Positions 30,830-38,569 of a DNA stretch of 64,000 bases are shown in pieces (position 1 is the stretch's first letter; each line of letters begins with the position of its first letter). A model generated the notes under the pieces. That model did not search any database, was not told the origin of the DNA, and saw nothing but the letters and a program-made list of their open reading frames with translations. The stretch lies in NCBI GenBank assembly GCA_942491935.1, contig CALOCZ010000015.1, positions 4,689 through 68,688 of the forward strand. Direction: 5' to 3'. Made by a program: the position numbers and the translations under genes. This DNA is from JAGTVG01 sp942491935 (GTDB taxonomy: Bacteria > Bacteroidota > Bacteroidia > Cytophagales > Cyclobacteriaceae).

Positions 30830-31300
30830 TTATCGTGATGTTAATTCTATTTCTTCAATTTTACCCTGATCGTTAAAAATGAGTTTATCAATTTTGTACG
30901 GATTCTTTTTCTGATCCTTCAGATAGTTCAAATGTTTGTCGATGGTGGTTGGTTTATCATAATCCTTCACACCATTTTCTCTGTAAAACACAATGAATAC
31001 AGGTGCATCTTGAGATGCAAAGAACTTTAATGTCTCATTGATGTTCCTGTTCGCATAATCTACAGAATTAGCATCTGCTATAGCCTGGAAATTCTTTTCT
31101 AGTTGGGCTTCAAGCGTCAACTCAGCTGGTTCCTTTTCTACTGGTTTTTCTTCCACAACTGGTGGCGGAACTTCTTTCACCTCTTCTACTGGAGGTTTTT
31201 CGGTACTAGCTGTCACCTTTTTCTTACATTTACAGCCGTTTATAACGACAATACTAAAGATGAAAAGGACAACGTACAAATGGGATAACTTAATGTTCAT
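30830..31300 (-). CDS. Lipoprotein with Pro/Glu/Val-rich linker, first gene of LRR operon
   Basis: 156 residues. Lipobox VINGC at about residue 23, a Lys-rich stretch, then a proline-glutamate-valine linker (about 36-62) of the type that spans periplasmic distance, and a ~90-residue C-terminal domain (VDYANRNINETLKFFASQD, VFIVFYRENGVKDYDKPTTI, LIFNDQGKIEEIEL). The anchored, stalked design suggests it holds the products of the next three genes at the outer or inner membrane. Family not recognised. Confidence 0.7.
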   Translation of the reverse strand: MNIKLSHLYVVLFIFSIVVINGCKCKKKVTASTEKPPVEEVKEVPPPVVEEKPVEKEPAELTLEAQLEKNFQAIADANSVDYANRNINETLKFFASQDAPVFIVFYRENGVKDYDKPTTIDKHLNYLKDQKKNPYKIDKLIFNDQGKIEEIELTSR

Positions 31301-31396
31301 AATTTTATCTATTATAGTGATAATTGCCTCAAAGATATTCTAAAGTGAAAAATGTGCCAATAAATGCCTTATTTATTTAGTATCAATCTCTTACCT

Positions 31397-31702
31397 CTAT
31401 TGCTTCAGAAAGTTGTGAACAAGAGATTCCCACTCATCTGACAGGCTTATTTCAGGCATTTTCCTGTCGGCACGGGAGTACCAATAATTAGAATTCCATG
31501 TATCTCCTTCTACGCGATGTAGATAAGCATGGATCCAACTGCCATTTTTATCAGGCAATTCCTGTGCGATCTGGTGGGCTCTATCCCAATCCCCTTTTTT
31601 ATCATACCATAAGGATTCGAGATATTCCGATAGTTCAGGTGGGTGATCATTCTTAAGTGATAATAAAAATTGTTCGTAGGTCATATCCAAAAATACATTC
31701 AT
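31397..31702 (-). CDS. Small conserved cytosolic protein
   Basis: 101 residues, no signal. Features: MTYEQFLLSLKN, SLWYDKKGDWDRAHQIAQ, GSWIHAYLHRVEGD, NYWYSRADRKMP, SLSDEWESLV. The tryptophan/histidine-rich WIHAYLHR and YWYSRA motifs are shared with small conserved proteins in many bacteria, but no function is established. The start overlaps the stop of the deleted kinase gene by four bases, which may itself be a product of that deletion. Confidence 0.65.
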   Translation of the reverse strand: MNVFLDMTYEQFLLSLKNDHPPELSEYLESLWYDKKGDWDRAHQIAQELPDKNGSWIHAYLHRVEGDTWNSNYWYSRADRKMPEISLSDEWESLVHNFLKQ

Positions 31703-32103
31703 TTTTTCTCAAATTCAATAATGAAACATGCTCCTCTCTCCCCTTCACTTTTCAACTTTAGGTCACCATCCATCGCATCAACAAACTTTTTAACAATTGA
31801 AAGCCCAAGCCCTGTTGTACCCTCTCCTACTGTTGGTTTTGCACTCAACTGTTGAAAGTTTCTATATATTTTCTTTTTATCATTCATTGGTTGAAAATTA
31901 ATAAGGCCTGGCTCTAAAAAATCATCAAGAGACTTGCTGGCTTCTGTGTCCAGGAAGAATTCCATATGATTTACAAGAGATCCATATTCTGTTTGAATCG
32001 TATCTATCGAAAATAAATTGTCGGAATGGTTTTCCGCATGTACATAGATAGACACAAAAAAAAGCAAATAAAAAATCAAGGGAGCTTTTTTTACAAATCT
32101 CAT
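31699..32103 (-). pseudogene. Internally deleted 7TM-DISM histidine kinase
   Basis: 134 residues made from the two ends of a much larger kinase. Residues 1-25 are a signal peptide, and 35-75 resemble the start of a 7TMR-DISM extracellular sensor domain (YGSLVNHMEFFLD, LINFQP). The chain then jumps straight into the end of a HATPase_c domain: NFQQLSAKPTVGEGTTGLGL (TGLGLSIV G2 box) through FIIEFEKK. The seven-helix region, His box and N box are absent. The junction lies near 31875-31890 at an AAAAAGAAAATA-type run, consistent with deletion between short repeats. The frame is kept, but the product cannot be a kinase. Confidence 0.75.
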
Positions 32104-32191
32104 TGAATGGTTGGTTAAACGGTATTATTCCCTTCTTAATACGAAATACAGATTTAAAAGATTCCATACTATTTTAATATTTGTATTATTT

Positions 32192-33238
32192 TCAGAAGAG
32201 ACTTTGCATGGAATTCCTTCTAAAGGAATATTTATTAAGTTCGTGAGTCTGCTTATTTTTATAATAATGGGATTTTACAGTTTTGAACAAATGGACAATT
32301 GATTTGGCAAGGTGACCTTCTCCTTTCATTCTGTAACCAAACCTTGATTCATTTAGTTTTCCCTGATGCAAGGATTTAATTTGATTAATGATTTTATTTT
32401 CCTTATCAGGATAATTCTTTTTTAGCCAGTCCTTAAAAATTATTCCAATTACTCCATTTAAACGTATCATAGTCATGTTTATATCATCAGCACCTGATAC
32501 GGATGATTCTCTTATCATGGATGGGATCTCATGATCATTTAAACCTGGAATTACAGGGCTGAACATTACACTGATAGGTATTCCTTTTTCTTTTAATTTC
32601 TTAATAGCAATCATTTTCTTAAATGATGTTGAAGACCTGGGCTCCAATTTCTGTCTCAGATCTTCATTAAGACTGGTTATGCTAAAAATAACATGCACTA
32701 AGCCTTCCTTTGCCAATTCTATTAGTAAATCCATATCCCGAAGGACCAGTACATTTTTTGTTATTATACCCACTGGATTTCCAAATTCAAGAAAAACTTT
32801 TAGAAGGCTGCGCGTGATCTTCAGCTTTTTTTCAACTGGTTGATAACAATCTGTATTCCCTGACATAACAATAGTCTGTGGAATCCATGAGCGGCTTTGA
32901 AATCTTTTTCTGAGAAGATAAGGGGCATCTTGTTTCGCAATTATTCTTGATTCAAAATCAATAGAAGCGTTAAAACCCCAGAATTCATGTGAATTTCGTG
33001 CATAACAATATACACATCCATGCTCACACCCCTGATATGGATTTATAGAATAGGTAAAAGGAATATCTGGACTATCATTTTTACTCAATATGTTTTTGGG
33101 AGATTCATAAAATACTTTAGTCAATATTTTTTCTGAATTTCCTTCACAAGAATCTGATATTTCAGGGTGATAATTTAAGTTGTTAAATTTGTTAGTTAAT
33201 GCGATTTGCGCACCGCGACCTTTAATATAGGTAGACAT
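32192..33238 (-). CDS. PA0069-family radical SAM protein
   Basis: 348 residues from ATG 33238 (MSTYIKGRGAQI). The frame extends 16 codons upstream, but that part is hydrophobic and the conserved GRGAQ start fits here. The cluster-binding motif is CEHGCVYCYAR (CxxxCxxC), preceded by YSINPYQG. Then IVMSGNTDCYQPVEKKL, GIITKNVLVLRDMDLL and FSITSLNEDLRQKLEPR. The layout is that of the PA0069/Rv2578c family related to spore photoproduct lyase, whose substrate is unknown. It is a single gene, 66 bases before the hypothetical lipoprotein. Confidence 0.9.
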   Translation of the reverse strand: MSTYIKGRGAQIALTNKFNNLNYHPEISDSCEGNSEKILTKVFYESPKNILSKNDSPDIPFTYSINPYQGCEHGCVYCYARNSHEFWGFNASIDFESRIIAKQDAPYLLRKRFQSRSWIPQTIVMSGNTDCYQPVEKKLKITRSLLKVFLEFGNPVGIITKNVLVLRDMDLLIELAKEGLVHVIFSITSLNEDLRQKLEPRSSTSFKKMIAIKKLKEKGIPISVMFSPVIPGLNDHEIPSMIRESSVSGADDINMTMIRLNGVIGIIFKDWLKKNYPDKENKIINQIKSLHQGKLNESRFGYRMKGEGHLAKSIVHLFKTVKSHYYKNKQTHELNKYSFRRNSMQSLF

Positions 33239-33304
33239 AATTATTAGTATTGCTAAATTATTTAGTAATACTAAATATATTAACAAGCAAAAACAAATAT
33301 CTTG

Positions 33305-34042
33305 CTAAAATTTTTGAGCTATTTTATATGGGTCAAAACTTATTTCAAAGGAGGATTCAGCATCGGTAGTGCCGGCATCCCAATAATCCGTTTGATAATG
33401 GGTTCGAATATTTTCGCCTGTAACTTTAAGTGGGTATCTATATCCTTTATATTCACCCCATTCATCAATATTCATAATATTGAATTTTTGCTCAGTCCCA
33501 GGAGTTACATATTTTACGGGCAGGTTGTTTTCGTCAAGACTAAAACCGGAAACGAAGGAATTATTAACAAAAACATCAAAGGCATTTTCTCCATTCATCT
33601 TAACCTCAAGCTGGTCACCCCCACTAGCCAGTAGTTTTATGTTGCGCATAAAAAATCGATCATACCATCCTAAATAATTTGTTACATTATCAGGTTGCAT
33701 TAAAATAACATTATTATTTTGAACAACCCACCCATCATTTCGGTCTACGATTTGAAAATAATGAACATCATTTATAATTCGGTGGTTCATAAACTTTGGT
33801 TCATCCAGGTTTATCCATTCTTCAAATGCAAATGGTTCGCCACTAACCATATCGAGTGCTACCGTTCTGATATAAAGACTTTTCAGGTTCAGCCAATTCT
33901 TTTTACCGCCCAGTTCTAGAATCATGCTTTCAGCCAGGGTTATTGCTTCTTTATCCCCTTTAATGTCCAGAGAATTGCCTCCTCCACATGAAAATTGAAA
34001 TATCAACAATAAATTCAATGTTAATATTAAAAAATACCGCAT
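33305..34042 (-). CDS. Lipoprotein of unknown function (LolA/outer-membrane-lipoprotein-sorting-like fold)
   Basis: 245 residues. Lipobox FQFSC (Cys about 19) followed by GGG. The mature part (AESMILELGGKKNWLNLKSL, VSGEPFAFEEWINLDEPK, GYRYPLKVTGENIRTHYQTD) has the one-sided beta-sheet pattern seen in LolA-like carriers, but no signature residues confirm it. Monocistronic, with a bidirectional terminator 59 bases upstream separating it from hsp20. Confidence 0.65.
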   Translation of the reverse strand: MRYFLILTLNLLLIFQFSCGGGNSLDIKGDKEAITLAESMILELGGKKNWLNLKSLYIRTVALDMVSGEPFAFEEWINLDEPKFMNHRIINDVHYFQIVDRNDGWVVQNNNVILMQPDNVTNYLGWYDRFFMRNIKLLASGGDQLEVKMNGENAFDVFVNNSFVSGFSLDENNLPVKYVTPGTEQKFNIMNIDEWGEYKGYRYPLKVTGENIRTHYQTDYWDAGTTDAESSFEISFDPYKIAQKF

Positions 34043-34100
34043 TTTAAAAAATGTTTAAGTTTGAATATATAGACATTAAATGTAATACATTCCAAAAAAA

Positions 34101-34123
34101 AATCCCGTAAAAACGGGATTTTT
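34101..34123. terminator. Rho-independent terminator (both strands)
   Basis: Perfect 8-bp stem AATCCCGT/ACGGGATT at 34101-34108 and 34113-34120 with an AAAA loop, T run on the right and A run on the left, so it can work in both directions. On the minus strand it lies 30 bases after the hsp20 stop and insulates the downstream lipoprotein gene. Confidence 0.85.
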
Positions 34124-34150
34124 GATTCTTCAGGCAAATTATCCACTGTT

Positions 34151-34606
34151 TCAGGATATCTTAATCTGCCGAGTCGGTTTTTCATTTGTCTTTTTGATCT
34201 TAGGAAGTCTTACATTCAGAATCCCGTCTTTATAATTGGCTTCAATTTTCTCCACATTTACCATGTTTTCGGGCATCCTGAAACGCCTTTGGAATGATTG
34301 GTAATTGAATTCTTTTCTGAAGTAACCATCATCGTTTTCTTTTTCTTCAAAAACCTCTTTCCTCTCAGAACTAATAGCAAGTATGCCCTCCTCAAGTTCT
34401 ATAAAGAAATCTTTTTTATTCATTCCAGGAGCAGCCAACTCAATTATATAATCCGTGTCAGTTTCTTTTATATTAACTGCCGGAAGGGAGCTGTCCCTAT
34501 TAGGGACATTGGTAGTAAACCAATCATTTAATCCTCCACCCAGAAAATCATCAAAGAAAGATGGAATCCGGGGGAACATTTCATTTGTTCTTTTAACTAG
34601 TGTCAT
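34151..34606 (-). CDS. Small heat-shock protein (Hsp20/alpha-crystallin)
   Basis: 151 residues, typical for the family. An N-terminal arm (IPSFFDDFLGGG) precedes an alpha-crystallin domain from about 45: PAVNIKETDTDYIIELAAPGMNKKDF, SSERKE and YRSF-type YQSFQRRFRMPENM. The C-terminal signature region is ANYKDGILNVRLPK (the conserved GVLxVxLPK-type segment), followed by a polar tail. ATP-independent holdase in the cytosol. Unusually for Bacteroidota it has a strong Shine-Dalgarno (see 34615-34620). Transcribed alone, ended by the terminator at 34101. Confidence 0.95.
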   Translation of the reverse strand: MTLVKRTNEMFPRIPSFFDDFLGGGLNDWFTTNVPNRDSSLPAVNIKETDTDYIIELAAPGMNKKDFFIELEEGILAISSERKEVFEEKENDDGYFRKEFNYQSFQRRFRMPENMVNVEKIEANYKDGILNVRLPKIKKTNEKPTRQIKIS

Positions 34607-34614
34607 GATAAATT

Positions 34615-34620
34615 CCTCCT
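34615..34620 (-). promoter_or_regulatory. Strong Shine-Dalgarno of hsp20
   Basis: AGGAGG on the minus strand, 8 bases before the ATG at 34606. Most genes in this window lack a recognisable SD, as is common in Bacteroidota, so this one is likely to matter for expression of the heat-shock gene. Confidence 0.7.
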
Positions 34621-34730
34621 TTCATTAATTATTGTCATAATAACTAAATTGCAAGGATTATTCCATCACATTATATGAGACAAATAGGCAGAAAAGTTTC
34701 TTATGGCTGGTCAAATTGTCACAGTTTTAA

Positions 34731-35444
34731 TTAGTCAAGCTGGATTTTGACTCTTTTGTTAATTCTTCCTTTACTTTTATATTCAGTGATCCGGATTCTG
34801 CCAACTTCAGAGGTTTTGTTTACATGAGTACCTCCATCTGCCTGTAAGTCAAGTCCTGCAATATTGACGGTTCTAATTTCAGTAAGACCTGGAGGTAATA
34901 AATTAACTTTTGTACGTATTAAATCAGGGATTTTATTTGCTTCTGATCTTGGATGTACGTCTATTTCAATTTCTCGTCCTTTTTCAACTTCCTCATTTAT
35001 CTTTTTCTCTATTTCATCAACTAGATCCCGGCTCATATTTTCAAATTCAAAATCCATTCGGCCATTTAAAGGTTCCATATTACCTCCTGTTACCTGGGCC
35101 TTATAATCCCTCCATATCACACCACATAGAATATGCATCGCAGTATGGGTACGCATTAGCTTATACCTTCTTTCCCAATCAATTTTCATGGTCACTTCTG
35201 ATCCGACTTCCGGTAATTTACTCTCATTCAATACATACCAGGTTTGATTTCCTGTTCTTTCAATTTTCAAAATCTCGCACTCTTCATTTTCGAAATAAAT
35301 ACTACCTTGATCCGAAGGCTGCCCCCCTCCTCCGGGATAAAAAATAGTACTTTGTAACCTTAACGCACTTAATTCGGAATCAATATCAACAACCTTCGTG
35401 GAAAGTTCAGTTTTATAAGAATCTTTAAGATAGATTAATTCCAT
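34731..35444 (-). CDS. Alanyl-tRNA editing protein (AlaX-M type)
   Basis: 237 residues from ATG 35444 (MELIYLKDSYKTEL). The trans-editing domain hydrolyses mischarged Ser/Gly-tRNA-Ala. FYPGGGGQPSDQG near residue 36 is the typical AlaX N-terminal motif. The first metal-binding pair is HTAMH (about 100-104). The second motif reads QADGGTHVNKTSEVG (about 201-215), where the classical CxxxH Cys position is Asp. Whether zinc is still bound is open. Preceded on the minus strand by a short RNA unit with its own promoter and terminator at 35528-35630. Confidence 0.9.
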   Translation of the reverse strand: MELIYLKDSYKTELSTKVVDIDSELSALRLQSTIFYPGGGGQPSDQGSIYFENEECEILKIERTGNQTWYVLNESKLPEVGSEVTMKIDWERRYKLMRTHTAMHILCGVIWRDYKAQVTGGNMEPLNGRMDFEFENMSRDLVDEIEKKINEEVEKGREIEIDVHPRSEANKIPDLIRTKVNLLPPGLTEIRTVNIAGLDLQADGGTHVNKTSEVGRIRITEYKSKGRINKRVKIQLD

Positions 35445-35527
35445 GATAATTTTTTTAGGATTGGTCAAAGCTATGTATACCCTTTCGAATCAGCAAGCTT
35501 TGAATCAGGATTTGATAACAGTGGACC

Positions 35528-35596
35528 AAAAAAGACCCCTACCAGGTGGCAGGGGTTCAACCAGCTATGATATTCCTACCATTAAGCAGGAATGTC
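35528..35596 (-). ncRNA. Candidate small RNA (~65-70 nt) or leader attenuator
   Basis: Between the alaX start and the DUF4251-like gene, the minus strand carries a perfect promoter (35602-35630), a first hairpin ATTCCT/AGGAAT (arms 35588-35593 and 35572-35577), and a second hairpin ACCCCT-x-CC/GG-x-AGGGGT (35535-35556) directly followed by C and six U. The unit would be a 65-70 nt RNA. No ORF with a start of its own fits inside it. It could be a free sRNA or an attenuator for alaX, whose start is 84 bases further down. I recognise no known Rfam family. Confidence 0.55.
35534..35557 (-). terminator. Intrinsic terminator on the minus strand upstream of alaX
   Basis: Eight paired bases (ACCCCT with AGGGGT plus CC/GG, one mismatch, four-base loop) followed by U6 when read on the minus strand. 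No protein gene on that strand ends just upstream, so it ends the short RNA starting near 35595 or attenuates alaX. Confidence 0.75.
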
Positions 35597-35601
35597 ACGT
35601 A

Positions 35602-35630
35602 ATTATAGCAAGCTGTCTTAATAATGTCAA
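35602..35630 (-). promoter_or_regulatory. Perfect sigma-70 type promoter TTGACA-17-TATAAT
   Basis: On the minus strand TTGACA (35630-35625) and TATAAT (35607-35602) are separated by exactly 17 bases. Bacteroidota housekeeping promoters normally use TTG...TAnnTTTG, so an exact enterobacterial-type consensus is unusual here. The start site would be near 35595, leading into the hairpin unit. Confidence 0.65.
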
Positions 35631-35722
35631 GAATTCTTTTAATTGATTGAATTTGATCGCATATATTTCTAACTTGTATAGTAATGGTGCAATTGTTTTA
35701 GAATAAAGATGAGTCAATTATA

Positions 35723-36226
35723 TTGAACGTCCCTTGTATTGTGAAAGGTTTAGTTATTATATTTTTATTTCTCTTTAGTTCAGGGTATACCCAAGAGATT
35801 GAGGATATTCTGAAATCAAGACAATTTGTTCTGGAGGCCTCTAAAATCACAGATAAAGAAGGCTTGGCAAACCCCGCCAACAAAAAACTCTGTTTTGTAA
35901 TGTTGGATTCATCCAGAATAGTCGTGCAATGGATAGCTGATTGTGATAATAATGGTCTTGGAGGGATTACAATGAAAGGTGAGGTTACTTCATTTGATCT
36001 TAAAAAGGAGCTGATTAAAAAAGAGACTCAATATACTGTCATGCTGAATTGTATAATGGATAAGGGAAGGGTAAAAGGAGATTTAAAAATAGAAGTGTAT
36101 AATAAAAGTCATGCTGATGCAGTTTTGATTAATAATACTTCTTCCCTTTTTGTTCCGAAGGAAATGAAAATACTGGGCAAAATCGTTACATTACAATCCT
36201 CCAAAGTAATGGTTGGATCTTATTGA
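35723..36226 (+). CDS. Exported DUF4251-like protein
   Basis: 167 residues, probably from TTG 35723 (frame closed just upstream). Signal peptide about 1-23 (ends SSGYTQ). The mature domain starts with LKSRQFVLEASKI and has a beta-rich body (VVQWIADCDNNGLGGITMKGEV, YTVMLNCIMDKGRVKGDLKIEVYN). The opening R-F-V-x-E-A pattern and size resemble the DUF4251 family of Bacteroidota periplasmic proteins. The match is by eye and moderate. Function unknown. Followed by a nested palindrome that probably acts as terminator. Confidence 0.6.
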   Translation: MNVPCIVKGLVIIFLFLFSSGYTQEIEDILKSRQFVLEASKITDKEGLANPANKKLCFVMLDSSRIVVQWIADCDNNGLGGITMKGEVTSFDLKKELIKKETQYTVMLNCIMDKGRVKGDLKIEVYNKSHADAVLINNTSSLFVPKEMKILGKIVTLQSSKVMVGSY

Positions 36227-36259
36227 GCTTCCCTAATAAAAGATCATAAAGATCATATA

Positions 36260-36320
36260 CCTTTTATAGCCAAACTTTATTAAAGATGGAGGCATCTTTT
36301 ATTAAATTGACTATAAAAGG
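36260..36320 (+). terminator. Nested palindrome downstream of the DUF4251-like gene
   Basis: Inner hairpin AAAGATG-GAGG-CATCTTT (36282-36299) followed by TATT, enclosed by a perfect 10-bp outer repeat CCTTTTATAG (36260-36269) / CTATAAAAGG (36311-36320). Best read as a terminator for the gene ending at 36226. The outer arms could also serve as a protein-binding site. Confidence 0.5.
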
Positions 36321-36394
36321 ATAAACAATTTAAATCCGAATTCAATGCTTTCTCCCTTGAAGTGAATCTTTGAACATTGCATTTGCTGACAGGA

Positions 36395-36856
36395 TCAAGG
36401 CAACTTAAATACCCGGTTCATTTTTGTCCATTTCTCGGCAGAAGATGAACCCGGTTTCGATGCTTGATACTTTGTCATAAAATCTTCCCATTCAGCCTGC
36501 CGGGGAAGATCCGCCAATATTCCCATCTGGGTCTCAAAATCAAAGTCAATTGGAACAGTTAGTATCATAAAGAGGGTTGTTCCTGATCTGTAGATTTCAG
36601 AATCCAATATTCCAATCTTCCTTATACCTTCCGGCACTTCTTTCCAAATATTTTCAGCTTTATGCCATCCCTCATACTCTTCAATGAGCTTCGGATCATC
36701 TTTAAGTTCAAGGGTCATGCAATATCGCTTCGTTTCAATCTGGTAAACTGGTTGGGCATAACCAGTTTTTTCATTTTCTTCTTTTTGTGCCATCAGAGAG
36801 TTATTTATACTTATAAAAATCAACAATAAAATAAACTTAAATATTGATAAATTCAT
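36395..36856 (-). CDS. Exported L-rhamnose mutarotase-like protein
   Basis: 153 residues: signal peptide about 1-23 (ends SLMAQ), then the RhaM/DUF718 fold with RYCMTLELKDDPKLIEEYEGWH, IWKEVPEGIRKIGILDSEIY and FMILTVPIDFDFE. The YxxxH pattern (YEGWH) corresponds to the catalytic region of rhamnose mutarotase, which interconverts alpha and beta anomers of L-rhamnose and related L-sugars. Standard RhaM is cytosolic, whereas this one has an export signal, so it would act on sugar in the periplasm before uptake by the symporter encoded just upstream in the same operon. Confidence 0.8.
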   Translation of the reverse strand: MNLSIFKFILLLIFISINNSLMAQKEENEKTGYAQPVYQIETKRYCMTLELKDDPKLIEEYEGWHKAENIWKEVPEGIRKIGILDSEIYRSGTTLFMILTVPIDFDFETQMGILADLPRQAEWEDFMTKYQASKPGSSSAEKWTKMNRVFKLP

Positions 36857-36947
36857 TATTAACAGGTTATTAATTAAACATAGAAATATTTAGGAGCTCT
36901 GTTTGATAAACACTTATATTGGCAATATCAAGAAGTATCCATCAACA

Positions 36948-38566
36948 TCACCTGAAAATATAATACAATATGCCCATAGTTAATATAAGAATCCCAGCCA
37001 GGACACGGGCATCTCCAATCCCAGTGATTTTTCCTTTCAAAAGAAAATTAAGCGGAGCGTCTAGGCTCACTTCAGAAACCTTTTTGTAATCAGGTTTTTC
37101 TGTAAGCAGACTTACTACTATAAACACTACACAACAAATAAAAAACAACCACCAGGCTTGCATCATAAATGGGATGTTTAATCCTTCAGTGATCATCATT
37201 GATCCACTGATAGGAACGAAATCGAGCATAAAAACAATAACACCTAAAATAAAGCCAATGATCATCGAAACTATGGCGCCCATATTATTTCCACGCTTCC
37301 AGAACACGCCCAATATCAAAACAGCTGATACTGGTGGAGACAATACGGCAAGTAGAGAATTAACAGCTTCGAAGATACTTTTAAATTGTCCAATAAAAGG
37401 TGACCACAGCACTGAGGCAACCATTACACCAAATATGGTTATTTTACCTATTCGCAAGATCAGTTTATCTGGTGTATTGGGAAAGAGTCTTTTAACAATA
37501 TCTATTGAGACCAGGGTTCCGGAACTATTAAGACCAGCAGCAATGGTACTCATTAATGCCGCCATAAGTGTTGCAGCCAGGATTCCTTTTAATCCAACAG
37601 GAAGCAGTTCATTAATTAAAATAGGTAGTGTATCATTGGGGTCTGTGATTTTATCTCCATATAATGCATAGGCCAGGACTCCAGGTAATACCATCATAAA
37701 AACAGGCAATATCTTTATGAATCCTGCAAAAATTGGCCCTTTTTGGGCATCTTCAAGGCTTTTTGCACCCAGGACTTTCTGAACAATAGTTTGATCTGCA
37801 CACCAGTAATACAATCCCAATACCGGATAACCTAAAATGACCGCCCATATTGGCAAAGGACTTGATGCATTCGTATGGATCACGCTCAATTGTTGAGGGC
37901 GCAAGGCTTCTTTAAGTTCAGTAATCGTATGGATTCCATTTTCAGACAGTGCATTAATAGACAGTACTGTCATGATTACTGCACCTATTATCAGAATTAT
38001 AGTTTGAATGGATTCTGTTATTACAACTGCCTTTAAACCTCCAAGAATAGTATATATCAAGGTAACACCTGATATTACAAGTATTGAAGTTATGAAGTCA
38101 ATTCCGAAAAAGTTCTCAAAAACTATTGCCCCGGCATATAAACTCACTCCAATATGTCCGAACAATGCACTCATCAAGGCAATAAATGCTAAAAAGATCT
38201 TGCATATGGACCATATCTTCGTTCCAAAAATTCAGGCAGTGTTGATATTTTTGATTTGAAATAAAATGGAGCAAAGATCAACCCGAGAATGATAAGCAGG
38301 AAAGCTGCCATCCACTCAAAATTACCCCAGACTAATCCGTCTTTATATCCTTGTGCAACAAGTCCGACCATATGGATGGTTGAAATATTGGCAGCAAACA
38401 GTGCAGCACCTATCATAAGCCAGTTCAATGATCTGCCAGCAAGGAAAAAGCCTTCGCTGCTGCTTTTTCTTCTTCCATTCAATCCAAAATAAATACCTAT
38501 GATCAGTATCCCGCCTAAATAAAGGATGATTATGGAAAGATCTATTACTGATATGGAATCTTTCAT
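36948..38566 (-). pseudogene. Sodium:solute symporter (SSS family), frameshifted at an A5/T5 run
   Basis: The N-terminal 125 residues (38566-38189) carry FFLAGRSLNWLMIGAALFAANIST, the hallmark of SSS sugar symporters, and end in ERRYGPYARSF. After a one-base deletion in the T run near 38191-38195 the protein continues with LAFIALMSALFGHIGVSLY and full-length SSS sequence, including ILGGLKAVVITESIQT, LGYPVLGLYYWCADQ and STIAAGLNSSGTLVS. About 539 residues and 13-14 helices when joined. Probably an inner-membrane importer of the L-sugar handled by this operon. Homopolymer position makes sequencing error likely. Confidence 0.88.
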
Positions 38567-38569
38567 TCT

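Noticed and set aside
34910..35347. 145-residue plus-strand ORF over alaX
   Set aside because: Shadow of the alaX gene; rich in Phe/Leu/Ser as reverse-frame products often are, with no family features.
35540..35575. tRNA-like element (GGGGTTCAACCAGC resembles a T-arm and CCA end)
   Set aside because: No acceptor, D or anticodon arm can be placed around it; the bases belong to the terminator hairpin read on the other strand.
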